Assembly: GCA_023400235.1 (NCBI GenBank)
Contig: JAEXFI010000039.1
Span: 62,001 to 126,000 of the forward strand
Direction of reading: 5' to 3'
Source: Bacillota bacterium
Lineage (GTDB): Bacteria; Bacillota; Clostridia; Acetivibrionales; DSM-1351
DNA: 64,000 nucleotides
The notes under the pieces: generated by a model
What the model was told of the DNA's origin: nothing
The model's input: only the letters and a program-made list of their open reading frames with translations
Databases searched by the model: none
Translations under genes and position numbers: made by a program
In this document: positions 26,286 through 36,104 of the stretch, one piece after another
Numbering within the stretch: position 1 is the stretch's first letter
Layout: every line of letters starts with the position of its first letter

Positions 26286-28325
26286 TTGAAAATGGACTGG
26301 TTTTTATTAATATTGATGCTGCTTGCTATCATAGCTGTTTCCAATGTAATCAATCATTTTGTTCCCATTGTACCCATTCCGGTAATACAGATTTTTCTGG
26401 GGATTTTTTTTGTGTTGGTTGTACCTGAAATGAATATTCGCCTGGAACCAACTTTGTTTTTTGTGCTGTTTGTTGCCCCAATACTTTTTAATGACGGCAA
26501 AATGATTCCTAAAAATGAGCTGTGGAAACTCAGAGTGCCAATCCTGCTGCTGGCACTGGGGCTTGTCTTTGTTACAGTGGTAGCGGGAGGTTATCTGATA
26601 TTGCTTTTACTTCCGGGCATACCTCTGTCCGCTGCCTTCGCCCTGGCTGCCATTCTATCACCAACTGATGCGGTGGCGGTTGTAGCTATTCTGAAAAAAG
26701 CCCGTATCAACAAAAACATCATGACTCTTCTGGAAGGAGAGGCTTTGATGAATGATGCATCGGGACTTGTGGCTTTCAAACTTGCGGTAGCCGCCACAGT
26801 CACCGGAGTATTTTCCATTGGAGGCGCGGCGCTGAATTTTCTGGTATTGGCTCTGGGAGGACTGGGTATTGGAGTACTGGCGGCACTTATAATCATCAAG
26901 TTTAGGATTTTCCTGAGAAAGCTGGGAATGGAGGATGTTACCCTTCATATGCTGATTCAGATACTTACACCCTTTATTATATTCTTGACGGCAGAATTTT
27001 CGGGGGTCTCAAGTGTACTTGCAGTGGTAGCAGGGGGGCTGGTGCACTCCATAGAAAAAAAGCAGGTTGAATCCTCCACGCTGGAGCTGCAGATAATGTC
27101 AGAGAATACCTGGTCAGTAATAATGTTCATATTGAACGGTTTGGTTTTTGTGTTGCTGGGTTTTCAGATACCGGGTGTAATGAGAGTGGTTATTTATGAT
27201 CAGGAAATAAGCAATCTTGTGGCCTTGAGTTATATTTTAATAATAGCTCTGGCCCTTATGGCAATAAGGTATATATGGATTTATCTTTGCTGGAAGCCTG
27301 CATGCCCGCTGGGTAAGAACTCCAAGAAAAACATTCCCGGGCCTAAGTCCTTCATGCTTATATCAATATCAGGTGTAAGGGGGGCCGTAACTCTAGCCGC
27401 TGCTTTTTCCATTCCTTATACCCTTCAAAACGGCACTCCTTTTCCCAAAAGGGATCTGATAATTTTTTTGGCGGCGGGAGTAATCCTGGCATCCTTGATT
27501 ATTGCGAGCATATTCCTGCCACTGCTTTCAAGGAGAGATATCTCTGTGGGCTCCGGCCGTAAAATGACCCCTGAGCAATCCGCCGGAATAAAACTTATGA
27601 GGGCGGTTATAAGGGCCATGAAGGAGGAAGGTTATGGGGAAAATAAAGCAGAAGCATTGACAATCATAGCCGATTGTCACAGGAACATCCGAAAGCTTGC
27701 CCGCAGAGAAGAAATACCGGGGAATACCGTCGGAAAAACGGAGGAAATCAAAATATGGCTCACAGCCATCAAGGCTGAGAAAGACGAGCTGGAAAAGCTG
27801 TTTATTGAGGACGGTCTGTCTGCAGAGCTGTATTATAAACTTCTGGAGATTATAAACCACAGGGAGATGCTGCTGACACAAAAATATAAATACAGGGTGC
27901 TCATATACCTGTATTTTTTAAAAAGGCTTAAGACCAGAATAAGTATTAAGAAAAAAAAGTGCGACCTGTATACGGGAAGCCATATGGGCATGGCAGCCCA
28001 GATCAGAAGCAGAATGCTGAAGTCGGCCATAGCTGCTGTGAGGCTGCAGATGAATGAGACCAACAGTGAAATGTCCCTGCATGTTCTTTCACATTATTAT
28101 GCTGCTCTTAAAAAAGTTGAAAAGAGCAGGAGAACGCCCGTGGACAATCATATTGCAGAAAAAAGGGGTACAGAACTCAAGTACAGGGCCATTCAGATAG
28201 AAAGAAATGAGGTGCAGCACCTTTATGAAAAAGGTGAAATAACCAGGGATACTGCCAATAAGCTGCGAAGCTTCATAAATTACAGGGAGGCCGACATACT
28301 TCAGGAGGATGAAATGGACAGGTAA
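26286..28325 (+). CDS. Na+/H+ antiporter, CPA1 (NhaP/NHE) type with long cytoplasmic C-terminus
   Basis: A 679-residue protein. The first 415 residues are membrane helices of the CPA1 fold, with LSPTDAVAVVAIL, LLEGEALMNDASGLV (the paired Asn-Asp site) and SGVRGAVTLAAAFSIP. A roughly 260-residue charged, helical cytoplasmic tail follows, with KRLKTRISIKKKK in it; the tail is of the length seen in bacterial NHE-like proteins. It likely exports Na+ in exchange for H+. TTG at 26286 (five bases after GAGGG) or ATG at 26292 may start it. Two antiporter types side by side suggest pH or salt balance during acid fermentation. Confidence 0.9.
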   Translation: MKMDWFLLILMLLAIIAVSNVINHFVPIVPIPVIQIFLGIFFVLVVPEMNIRLEPTLFFVLFVAPILFNDGKMIPKNELWKLRVPILLLALGLVFVTVVAGGYLILLLLPGIPLSAAFALAAILSPTDAVAVVAILKKARINKNIMTLLEGEALMNDASGLVAFKLAVAATVTGVFSIGGAALNFLVLALGGLGIGVLAALIIIKFRIFLRKLGMEDVTLHMLIQILTPFIIFLTAEFSGVSSVLAVVAGGLVHSIEKKQVESSTLELQIMSENTWSVIMFILNGLVFVLLGFQIPGVMRVVIYDQEISNLVALSYILIIALALMAIRYIWIYLCWKPACPLGKNSKKNIPGPKSFMLISISGVRGAVTLAAAFSIPYTLQNGTPFPKRDLIIFLAAGVILASLIIASIFLPLLSRRDISVGSGRKMTPEQSAGIKLMRAVIRAMKEEGYGENKAEALTIIADCHRNIRKLARREEIPGNTVGKTEEIKIWLTAIKAEKDELEKLFIEDGLSAELYYKLLEIINHREMLLTQKYKYRVLIYLYFLKRLKTRISIKKKKCDLYTGSHMGMAAQIRSRMLKSAIAAVRLQMNETNSEMSLHVLSHYYAALKKVEKSRRTPVDNHIAEKRGTELKYRAIQIERNEVQHLYEKGEITRDTANKLRSFINYREADILQEDEMDR

Positions 28326-28595
28326 TTGGTTGTCATCAATTTGCAGTAGGTAAAATATCATGATAATATGTCGAATTTATTAAAAATTAATAAAATTTGG
28401 ATTGAAATTTAGTCAATATTGATATAGATTAGTATAAGCGGTTACTTTTTAGTTATAATTGTTTTTGCTCAAAAAATTAAGATTGTTATAGACAGCTTAA
28501 AATATCAAACATTAAATTAAATTATTTTGCATACAAGAAACACCAGCCTGTATTTGATTTACATAATAACCCATTTATGCGGAGGAATGTACATT

Positions 28596-29726
28596 ATGTT
28601 CAGAGTTTTTATGGTGGATGATGAACCGTCGGTAATAGAAGGGCTTAAAATCATGATACCCTGGGAGGAATTTGATTTTGAGTTGTGCGGAGAAGCTTCC
28701 AATGGTCAGGAAGCCCTTATTAAAATAGAAAAGCTTCACCCGCACCTGATAATAACAGACATATGCATGCCAGGCATAAACGGACTTGAACTCATATATA
28801 AAGTTCAGGAATTCGATTCCGAGACGGAATTTGTCATTCTCAGCGGGTATGCTGATTTTGCATATGTCCAGGAGGCAATGAGGCATAAGGTGATGGATTA
28901 TCTGCTGAAGCCACTGGACCAGGAGGAAATAGTTTCCATTCTGCTTAAAATAAAAAACAAGCTGGAATCCAAATTTCTCACATTATATGGTTTTTCAAAG
29001 TCGGATATTGAAACCTTCAAGTCCAGACGTACCTTGTTTGAGGGATTTGATGCAGATAACCAGGGAAGTGAAGAAACCGGGGACGTGTGGAAAGCAGTCC
29101 GTGAAAATTTTGATGAGGAATTGACTACAGCTATAAATCTGATGAATTATGAGGATGCCATGAGACTCATAAAGGAGCTGTTTGATTTTTTCACCACAAA
29201 AGCTATAAACATCTCGGATGCTTTAATTATGGTAAACAGTTGTGTTTATCATATACTGCTGCTTGCCTACAGGAGGAATATCAAAATAAATACCATTCTG
29301 CCTTCAGGCACCGGCAGTGAGCTGGATTTTGAGAAGCTTAGAAACTACATAACGGATATACTTTCTCAAATCATCAACCTGATGCTGGAGGAAAGAAAAA
29401 AGAACTCAAAAAGTTATCTTTATGAAGTTAAAACATATATTGAGAACAATTATACCAGAGAACTGAGTGTTGCTCAGCTGGCGGAAATGGTTTTCATGGA
29501 GGCCGGGTATCTGGGCGATGCCTTCAATAAGCAGTTCGGTTACAGTATCAGTGAATTTCAGCACCGCCTCAGAATAGAAAAAGCTACGGACCTCATTGAA
29601 ACAACAGATTTAAAGTTAAGCGAAATTTCAGCCACAGTTGGCTATAATAATTACAACAACTTTTTTTCCCATTTTGTCAGGATTACTGAGAAAAAGCCTA
29701 CACAGTACCAGCGCGGGCCAGGCTAA
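28596..29726 (+). CDS. Response regulator, receiver plus AraC-type DNA-binding domain (YesN type)
   Basis: A 376-residue YesN-like regulator. The receiver has VDDEPSVIEG at the start and the phospho-acceptor D55 in IITDICMPG, then SGYADF and the lysine in LLKPLD. A roughly 140-residue spacer leads to two AraC helix-turn-helices at the C-terminus (LSVAQLAEMVFMEAGYL and LKLSEISATVGYNNYNNF). Start at 28596 chosen for GGAGGA nine bases upstream; a TTG 23 codons earlier adds a non-conserved stretch. Its last 4 bases overlap the convergent histidine kinase gene. It likely regulates the xylan genes nearby and could share the kinase with the other regulator. Confidence 0.92.
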   Translation: MFRVFMVDDEPSVIEGLKIMIPWEEFDFELCGEASNGQEALIKIEKLHPHLIITDICMPGINGLELIYKVQEFDSETEFVILSGYADFAYVQEAMRHKVMDYLLKPLDQEEIVSILLKIKNKLESKFLTLYGFSKSDIETFKSRRTLFEGFDADNQGSEETGDVWKAVRENFDEELTTAINLMNYEDAMRLIKELFDFFTTKAINISDALIMVNSCVYHILLLAYRRNIKINTILPSGTGSELDFEKLRNYITDILSQIINLMLEERKKNSKSYLYEVKTYIENNYTRELSVAQLAEMVFMEAGYLGDAFNKQFGYSISEFQHRLRIEKATDLIETTDLKLSEISATVGYNNYNNFFSHFVRITEKKPTQYQRGPG

Positions 29727-31504
29727 ATTTCTTCAATCCTGAGGATTATTTCAGTACCCTGCTCGGGCTCACTGTATATTTTAAAATGGAATCTCTCACC
29801 GTAGTTCATCATCATTCGCCGGTATACATTCTGGATTCCTACTCCGCTTTCCATATCATAGTCTGAGTCTATACGGGTATCTGCTTCAGAGTCGGGATTT
29901 TTAAGTCTGCTGTAAATGGCATTAACAGTTTCCTTGGCCATTCCGGAGCCATTGTCCTTAACTGAGATGACAAGAGCCGTGTCTACAATGTCAGCTTTGA
30001 CGTAAAGTCTGCGGTTATCTTCTATTGAAGCCTGCAGACCATGCTTGCAGGCATTTTCCACAATAGGCTGGATGCTCATTTTTGGTATAAGGAGATTGGA
30101 TTCCATAACCTTTGGCGCTATCTGTATATCGTATTCAAACTTGTCACCAAACCTGAATTTTTCAATTGCCAGATATTTTTCAATAAAATCCAGCTCTTCA
30201 GATACAGAAATAAGATTATTGCCTGTTACCAGCATACGTTTAAAAAGCTTGGAGAGGCTGGAAATAATTGATGAGAGCTCGGAATAACCATTTTTCACGC
30301 AAAACACAAGAATAGCATTAAGTGTATTGAAGAGAAAATGAGGATCGACCTGCGCCTGCAGGTACTGATACTCTGCCCTTATGTTCTCAACCTCCACGCT
30401 CTTTTTCTGCATTTCAAGCTTGTAGACAACATTAATAAGGTCGTTTATTTCCTCAATCATTTTATTGAAGGTTTCGATAAGCCACCCAACTTCATCCTTG
30501 CCAGTGTGGGGAAGCAGCAGGGGTTCCAGATGATCTTCGCTTACCTTTTTTATGTGGCGGGACAAGGCGGACAATCTATAGCTCATGGAATTCAGCACCG
30601 ACCATATTAAAAATACAGAGAAACCTGATAAAGAAAGAGTTATGAGTAAAATATATGCAAGCACCACAAATTGACGTTTGTACAATAAAAATTTATCGTA
30701 TACACCTGTTATTTTCCAGCCTTCAAAGTAAGGGGAGGGCCCGATGGCGTCCTGCAGCACATAATAACTGTCATTGGGCTCGCTTGTAAGATTATTTTTG
30801 CTGGCGTGATTGCTCCAGATGATCTGGTTGCCTGGAGCAGTAAGATAAATATCCATATTCCCGCTTTCGTCCTTGAGCTTTGCTATAACCCTGTCCAGCC
30901 TTAACTCAATGAGCAGGTAATTTGTGGCATTGTTCAAATATGTGGGAGAAGCGATTTTACGTATGATGGTCAGCCTGTTTTTGTAGGGGGTGATGGCAAT
31001 GGCCGTAGATCCGGGATATACCAGAAAATCTGATTTGGATTCAGAGGCCATCCTGTACCATTCCTTTTTCCGGGTAGAGGCATCAATAACACGAAAATAA
31101 TCGGTGTTTAAAAAATGGGGGTCGTCAATGTACAAGGAGACCTCTGCAATATCCGGATTGCTTACAAGATACATGTTAAAGCGGTTTCTGAGGGCACTCC
31201 AGTAAAGGTCGTAATGCTCCGAAGGGGTTGTAAACCGCTTTGACAGGTCGTTAAGCAGGGATTTGTCGGCATTGACCTGGTTAGCCATATTTACTGCCGT
31301 CTGGGTCAATATGTTAAAGTCGCTGCTGGCCCCTTCAAAGGTTTGATTAAGATAGTGAATGGTGTTTTGCTGCATGGATTGGGAGGTAAAGGCCACCCAT
31401 ATGATTCCCCCGGCTATTACAGGCAGACAAATACAAAAAATGTAAACCACAATAAATTTACGCCTTATGCTGATGTTATCAAACTGTGAAAAAAATTTTT
31501 TCAT
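29723..31504 (-). CDS. Sensor histidine kinase, YesM/LytS type
   Basis: A 593-residue membrane kinase. An N-terminal helix (about 16-35) and a second helix (about 280-305) enclose an extracellular Cache-like sensor. The HAMP region is LNSMSYRLSALSRHIKKV and onward. The His_kinase domain has H389 in QVDPHFLFNTLNAI, and the ATPase domain has PIVENACKHG and DNGSGM. Such kinases typically sense carbohydrates, often with a binding protein. It follows the regulator gene at 31532 by 27 bases on the same strand, so these two form the two-component operon. GGAGATG lies before the ATG. Confidence 0.93.
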   Translation of the reverse strand: MKKFFSQFDNISIRRKFIVVYIFCICLPVIAGGIIWVAFTSQSMQQNTIHYLNQTFEGASSDFNILTQTAVNMANQVNADKSLLNDLSKRFTTPSEHYDLYWSALRNRFNMYLVSNPDIAEVSLYIDDPHFLNTDYFRVIDASTRKKEWYRMASESKSDFLVYPGSTAIAITPYKNRLTIIRKIASPTYLNNATNYLLIELRLDRVIAKLKDESGNMDIYLTAPGNQIIWSNHASKNNLTSEPNDSYYVLQDAIGPSPYFEGWKITGVYDKFLLYKRQFVVLAYILLITLSLSGFSVFLIWSVLNSMSYRLSALSRHIKKVSEDHLEPLLLPHTGKDEVGWLIETFNKMIEEINDLINVVYKLEMQKKSVEVENIRAEYQYLQAQVDPHFLFNTLNAILVFCVKNGYSELSSIISSLSKLFKRMLVTGNNLISVSEELDFIEKYLAIEKFRFGDKFEYDIQIAPKVMESNLLIPKMSIQPIVENACKHGLQASIEDNRRLYVKADIVDTALVISVKDNGSGMAKETVNAIYSRLKNPDSEADTRIDSDYDMESGVGIQNVYRRMMMNYGERFHFKIYSEPEQGTEIILRIEEI

Positions 31505-31531
31505 TATAATGCATCTCCCGGTACCTGATTA

Positions 31532-33118
31532 TCAGGAATATTTCTTTTTGTATTCCGAAGGCGAAACCCCGGTAAACTCCTTGAATTTTTCAGTAAAGTA
31601 TCTGTAATCCAAATACCCTGACTGCTCACAAATGGCTGACATTTTCAGGTCAGCGGACGCAATGAGAGTTTTGGCATATTCTATCCTTAAAAAGTTAAAG
31701 TAATCATTAAACTTCTGACCGGTTTTCTTTTTTATTATCTTGCTTATAATTATGGGAGAAAGAGAAAATTTCTCGGCTATACTCTGCAGCGAAAGACTCT
31801 CCCTGTAATTGGCCTTTATGTGGTCAATAATCTCATTTTCCAGCAATAACAAAGGCTTTTCATTATTGACATTCTGTTTTCTGAAAATATATGTGCACAT
31901 TTCCAGAGCAAGATTTTTGCAGTTTGGAGTTATGCTGTCAATAGCTCTGGTAAACTTGAGTATTACCTTGCCGGCATCTATCCCATAGGCATATGACATT
32001 TTTTTGACCAGATCGGCCAGTCTGTAAAGGCAAATGGAATAAAGCCTTCTGGACGCCCCTGTCTGATTTAGCTTCTGAAAAAATTCCTCTACAGAACTCT
32101 GTACCTGAAGAAGGTCATTACCTTTTAAAGAGCTGATGATACGGTCGAAAGGCAGCTCGGGAAATACATTTCCAAGTTCTGTTTCCGACTGCTCCTCCCA
32201 GGCTTCATTATCTTCAATATCATTATAATAGAAGAATCTTTTATCGGGATACAGCATGCAATAGGTCTGAAGCTGCTCCAACTGCCTGCCGCATTTAAGA
32301 ATGCTGTTCAGCACCTTATCCTCTGCTATTCCGCTTATGAGGGTCCAAAAGTTGTTAAGCCCGTAGTCTGAAGGATTGACCTGCGTAAATGCTTCTTCCA
32401 GCTTTGACATTCTGCCGGGCTCAGGTGAAAATATGTCCGTCCCTTCATGCAAAATAATAATGTAATTTCCGCTGCCGTTATAGAACATGCAGTTTTCATT
32501 TTTTATGCCCATAAGCTGTATCAAAAAATCATATATTTTTAATTCCGGGTTATTTGCAGTATTTTCCACAGTTTCGGTAATAAACTGTATAATACGGATT
32601 TTAGAATTCTCAGGAATGTCAAAAATGAAATGTGCCTTACGCATAAGCTTCTCACTGTGCTTCCCATCCATAATGTCATTATAAAGCTGATTAGCCGTAT
32701 AACGAATCAATTCCAGATTTTCCTGCTTTTCAGCTCTTTCACTTTCTATTATTCCAGATACCCTGGATAATTCACCTTCCAGCTCTTCAGCATCCAGAGG
32801 TTTGGTCAGATAGCCCAGGGCACCGAGCTGCAGGGCTCTCCGGGCATAAGTAAAATCATTGTAGCCGCTCAGCAGGATAAACTTTGGAGGCGGAGTTATT
32901 TCAGTATTTACTTTTTCTATCAGCTCCAAGCCGGACAAGCCCGGCATACGAATATCACATATGACCAGATCGGGCCTTAAATCGCGGATAAGTGAAAATG
33001 AGGAAGCACCGTCCGAAGCCTCCCCGATAATTTCATATCCTAATTGTCCCCAATTAACAAAAAGTCTTAATCCTTCAAGCACGGACGGTTCATCGTCCAC
33101 AAGCATTACCTTGAGCAT
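31532..33118 (-). CDS. Response regulator, receiver plus AraC-type domain (YesN type, long form)
   Basis: A 528-residue regulator. The receiver has VDDEPSVLEG, phospho-acceptor D55 in VICDIRMPG, and SGYNDF and YLTKPLD. A long middle of about 270 residues has no clear family, and the C-terminus has two AraC helix-turn-helices (LSLQSIAEKFSLSPIIISK and LKMSAICEQSGYLDYRYF). ATG at 33118 is preceded by AAGGGG; a TTG three codons earlier is less likely. It sits first in an operon with the kinase and is divergent from the binding-protein gene, which it probably activates when xylan products are sensed. Confidence 0.92.
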   Translation of the reverse strand: MLKVMLVDDEPSVLEGLRLFVNWGQLGYEIIGEASDGASSFSLIRDLRPDLVICDIRMPGLSGLELIEKVNTEITPPPKFILLSGYNDFTYARRALQLGALGYLTKPLDAEELEGELSRVSGIIESERAEKQENLELIRYTANQLYNDIMDGKHSEKLMRKAHFIFDIPENSKIRIIQFITETVENTANNPELKIYDFLIQLMGIKNENCMFYNGSGNYIIILHEGTDIFSPEPGRMSKLEEAFTQVNPSDYGLNNFWTLISGIAEDKVLNSILKCGRQLEQLQTYCMLYPDKRFFYYNDIEDNEAWEEQSETELGNVFPELPFDRIISSLKGNDLLQVQSSVEEFFQKLNQTGASRRLYSICLYRLADLVKKMSYAYGIDAGKVILKFTRAIDSITPNCKNLALEMCTYIFRKQNVNNEKPLLLLENEIIDHIKANYRESLSLQSIAEKFSLSPIIISKIIKKKTGQKFNDYFNFLRIEYAKTLIASADLKMSAICEQSGYLDYRYFTEKFKEFTGVSPSEYKKKYS

Positions 33119-33212
33119 TTTGCCCAACCCCTTGTAAAAATGTCCTATACTTATCCCAAATTTGATAATTTACTTTAGTTATAATTCAAAATATAATGCA
33201 ATTATACAAGAA

Positions 33213-33291
33213 GCGGGTGTAACAGTCAAATAGACAGCTAAGGCAATATTTTTCAGGATTTATGAAATAATATTGTTACAGCAATACCCGC
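33213..33291. promoter_or_regulatory. Nested inverted repeat between regulator and binding-protein genes
   Basis: GCGGGTGTAACA (33213-33224) pairs with TGTTACA (33274-33280) and, past a 5-base bulge, ACCCGC (33286-33291). The loop is 49 bases. It ends 10 bases before the AAGGAGG of the binding-protein gene, in the divergent control region. It could be an operator pair or an RNA leader; the sequence does not decide. Confidence 0.35.
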
Positions 33292-33316
33292 ATTACAAAT
33301 TTAAGGAGGATGATTT

Positions 33317-35044
33317 ATGAAACGGTTTGCGTCATTAGTATTGGCAGCAGCGTTAGTAGTTTCCTTGGCTGCATGCGGTAACGGCGGTGAATCTTCAAAC
33401 ACTACGTCCACGGCAACTAACAGCAGTTCAACATCCACAACTGGTCAAACAGGCAGCACTTTACCGGTGCTATCACCAGATAAGCCTGTTGAGCTGAGCA
33501 TCTGGATTACCACTAGTCAACAGGCTCCATCTGCTGACAACAAGATTTCCAAGCTTTTGAAGGATAAGTTGGGTGTTACTCTTAAGTATGAAATAATTAC
33601 TCCGGATAACCAGGATCAGAAGATCGGTGTTATGCTTGCCGGCGGAGAATTCCCCGACTTGATTGGTGCAACTGATCAAAATGCACGTATGGTTACAGGC
33701 GGTGCTTATATACCAATGGATGACTATTTGAAGCCTGAGGCTGCAGATGCTTTGTACGAGCATGTTAAGCCTTACTGGAACAAGATAGCCTTTGACGGAG
33801 GTCAAGGAAAGCACATATATCAGATACCTAACTACAACCGTTACTACGGTGAAATAACAGGCGGTACTGACTACAGTGCATCAGGTTTCTGGATTCAGAA
33901 GGCAGTTCTTGCTGATGCTGGCTATCCTGATCTCTCAAACATGACGCTTGAAAAGTACTTCAAGCTGCTGGAAGATTACAAGACCAAATATCCTAAGATT
34001 GACGGACAGCAGACTATCGCTTTTGAAGTACTTGCTGCTACCGGAAGAGAATGGGGTATGACAAATCCTCCTGAATATCTCGCAGGACATCCCAACAACG
34101 GTGGTGTTATCGTTGAAAATGATGTAGCTCAGATATTCGCAGACAAGGATGTATCCAAGAGATACTACCAGTACCTCAATGAAATGAATGCTAAGGGTCT
34201 TGTTGACAAGGAATCCTTTACACAGACTCTTGACCAATACCTGGCTAAGCTTGCTACAGGCCGCGTGCTTGGTATGTATGACCAGCGCTGGAGCTTTGGT
34301 AATGCTCACGATGCTCTTACCGCTGCAAACAAGGATGAACGTACTTATGTAGCTACTATGCCAACATTCGACGGCGTTGCTCCTTACTACGCTGACAGAC
34401 CGGTTATGAATATCAATCAGGGTATAGGTGTATCAGTATCCTGCAAAAACCCTGATGTTGCTGTAGCCTTCATAAATGAAATCATGAAGGAAGAATGGCA
34501 GAAGATTCTTTCTTGGGGTATCGAGGGTGAAGATTATCAGGTTGGCGCTGACGGCAAGTTCACCAGAACTGAAAAGCAGCGTGAAGATTCAAGAGACCTT
34601 GTTTGGAGATCTTCAAACAGACTTATGGCTCTCACAGACATTATGCCTAAGCGTAACGGTTCATACACCGATGGAAATGCATATGGCCCAGACGATCAGC
34701 CTGAAGAATTCTTTGCTACCTTGAAGCAGTATGACAAGGATTTCCTCACCAAGTACAACAAGAAGACCTGGAGAGATTTCAACAACCAGCCACCTGAAAA
34801 CCCTGTTTACTATCCGGCATGGAATATTGCACTTCCTGACGGAAGCGACGCTCAGATGGCAAACAAGCAGTTGACTGATGCTTCACTGCAGTACCTGCCT
34901 AAGATTATTATGGCTAAGCCTGCTGACTTTGAAAAGCTCTGGACTGAATATACAACTTCAATCAGCAAGATTAATGTCAAGGCTTATGAAGATGCTATAA
35001 ACGCAGGTATTCAGGAAAGAATCAAGGACTGGGGCACAAAATAA
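33317..35044 (+). CDS. Extracellular oligosaccharide-binding lipoprotein, LplA type
   Basis: A 575-residue binding protein of the LplA/YtcQ group. A lipoprotein signal ends in the lipobox LAAC (Cys about residue 20), followed by a Ser/Thr/Asn-rich spacer and a family-1 type solute-binding fold with many aromatic residues (GFWIQKAVL, WYDQRWSFGN-like). It should capture xylo-oligosaccharides or a related sugar and deliver it to the two permeases downstream. Codon use is markedly optimised (many GCT, AAG, GGT), which fits strong expression. AAGGAGGATG lies before the ATG. A terminator between this gene and the permeases would make its RNA the most abundant. No ATPase gene is in the operon. Confidence 0.9.
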   Translation: MKRFASLVLAAALVVSLAACGNGGESSNTTSTATNSSSTSTTGQTGSTLPVLSPDKPVELSIWITTSQQAPSADNKISKLLKDKLGVTLKYEIITPDNQDQKIGVMLAGGEFPDLIGATDQNARMVTGGAYIPMDDYLKPEAADALYEHVKPYWNKIAFDGGQGKHIYQIPNYNRYYGEITGGTDYSASGFWIQKAVLADAGYPDLSNMTLEKYFKLLEDYKTKYPKIDGQQTIAFEVLAATGREWGMTNPPEYLAGHPNNGGVIVENDVAQIFADKDVSKRYYQYLNEMNAKGLVDKESFTQTLDQYLAKLATGRVLGMYDQRWSFGNAHDALTAANKDERTYVATMPTFDGVAPYYADRPVMNINQGIGVSVSCKNPDVAVAFINEIMKEEWQKILSWGIEGEDYQVGADGKFTRTEKQREDSRDLVWRSSNRLMALTDIMPKRNGSYTDGNAYGPDDQPEEFFATLKQYDKDFLTKYNKKTWRDFNNQPPENPVYYPAWNIALPDGSDAQMANKQLTDASLQYLPKIIMAKPADFEKLWTEYTTSISKINVKAYEDAINAGIQERIKDWGTK

Positions 35045-35075
35045 TCTGATTGTAATTTCTGACAATAAATAATCT

Positions 35076-35108
35076 AAAAAAAGGGGATGCAAGTCCCCTT
35101 TTTTTAGA
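35076..35108 (+). terminator. Intra-operon terminator/stabiliser after the binding-protein gene
   Basis: CTAAAAAAAGGGGA...TCCCCTTTTTTTAG makes a long perfect stem with a short loop, followed by AGATAAATAGGAGG, the ribosome site of the permease gene. Partial termination here would give much more binding protein than permease. Confidence 0.85.
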
Positions 35109-35127
35109 TAAATAGGAGGTAAAAAAG

Positions 35128-36090
35128 ATGAGGGCAAAAACGCTGGCTCTTCCAAGGAATAACAGGAGTGTCTGGGGCACCATAATCTCACAGCGTGAGC
35201 TGATTATTATGAGTGTGCCCCTGCTGCTGTACAAGATTTTGTTTTCATATGTGCCGATAACTGGTTGGACAATGGCGTTTCAAAATTTCAGACCGGCTAT
35301 AAGAAGTACGTGGGATCAGCAATGGGTAGGTTTTGATAATTTTGTAAAGCTTTTTACCGGCATAAACGGGGAACGATTCATAAGAGATATACGTAATACG
35401 CTGGCGCAAAGTTTTCTTACATTAGTAATCGGGTATGTTTGTTCAATCATTTTGGCACTTCTGCTAAATGAGGTTAAAAACACAGGCTTTAAACGCATAG
35501 TTCAGAATATCACTTATATGCCTCACTTCTTATCCTGGATTATCGTTGCCGGTCTGGTATCAACAGCACTTTCATTTCCATCAAGCGGAGGTATAATCAA
35601 CACTATTTTGATGAACCTTCACATTGTAAGTGAACCAGTACAATTTCTTTCAAATCCCAATTATTTCTGGGGCGTGGTTGCAGGCTCCCATCTGTGGAAA
35701 GAGCTTGGCTGGAACACCATAATCTATCTGGCAGCTATGACTGCAATAGACCCGGCACTTTATGAAGCTGCCGACATAGACGGAGCAAACCGTTATCATA
35801 AAATGTGGAATATTACACTTCCATCCATCAAGGCAACAATAGTCATACTTCTGATAATGAGTATAGGTTGGATACTTGAAGCCGGTTTTGAAATTCAATA
35901 CTTCCTTGGCAACGGCCTGGTTGTGGAGAAAGCAGAAACAATTGATATATTTGTTTTGAAATACGGTATTCAGATGGGTAATTACTCGCTAGCTACCGTT
36001 GCAGGTATATTTAAAACGGGAGTCAGTATCATATTAATAGCAGGTGCAAACTTTATCGCCGGACGTTTGGGCGAAGAAAAGCTGATATAG
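35128..36090 (+). CDS. Oligosaccharide ABC transporter permease, LplB type
   Basis: A 320-residue permease with six membrane helices and the EAA loop YEAADIDGANRYHKMWNITLP near residue 212. It is of the LplB/YteP group that pairs with a YtcP/LplC type partner, which is the next gene (14 bases downstream). The start has TAGGAGG ten bases upstream. Together with the binding lipoprotein it would import xylan-derived oligosaccharides. Family members use a shared MsmX-type ATPase encoded elsewhere, consistent with the lack of an ATPase gene here. Confidence 0.93.
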   Translation: MRAKTLALPRNNRSVWGTIISQRELIIMSVPLLLYKILFSYVPITGWTMAFQNFRPAIRSTWDQQWVGFDNFVKLFTGINGERFIRDIRNTLAQSFLTLVIGYVCSIILALLLNEVKNTGFKRIVQNITYMPHFLSWIIVAGLVSTALSFPSSGGIINTILMNLHIVSEPVQFLSNPNYFWGVVAGSHLWKELGWNTIIYLAAMTAIDPALYEAADIDGANRYHKMWNITLPSIKATIVILLIMSIGWILEAGFEIQYFLGNGLVVEKAETIDIFVLKYGIQMGNYSLATVAGIFKTGVSIILIAGANFIAGRLGEEKLI

Positions 36091-36104
36091 GGGGGGAGAG
36101 AAAA

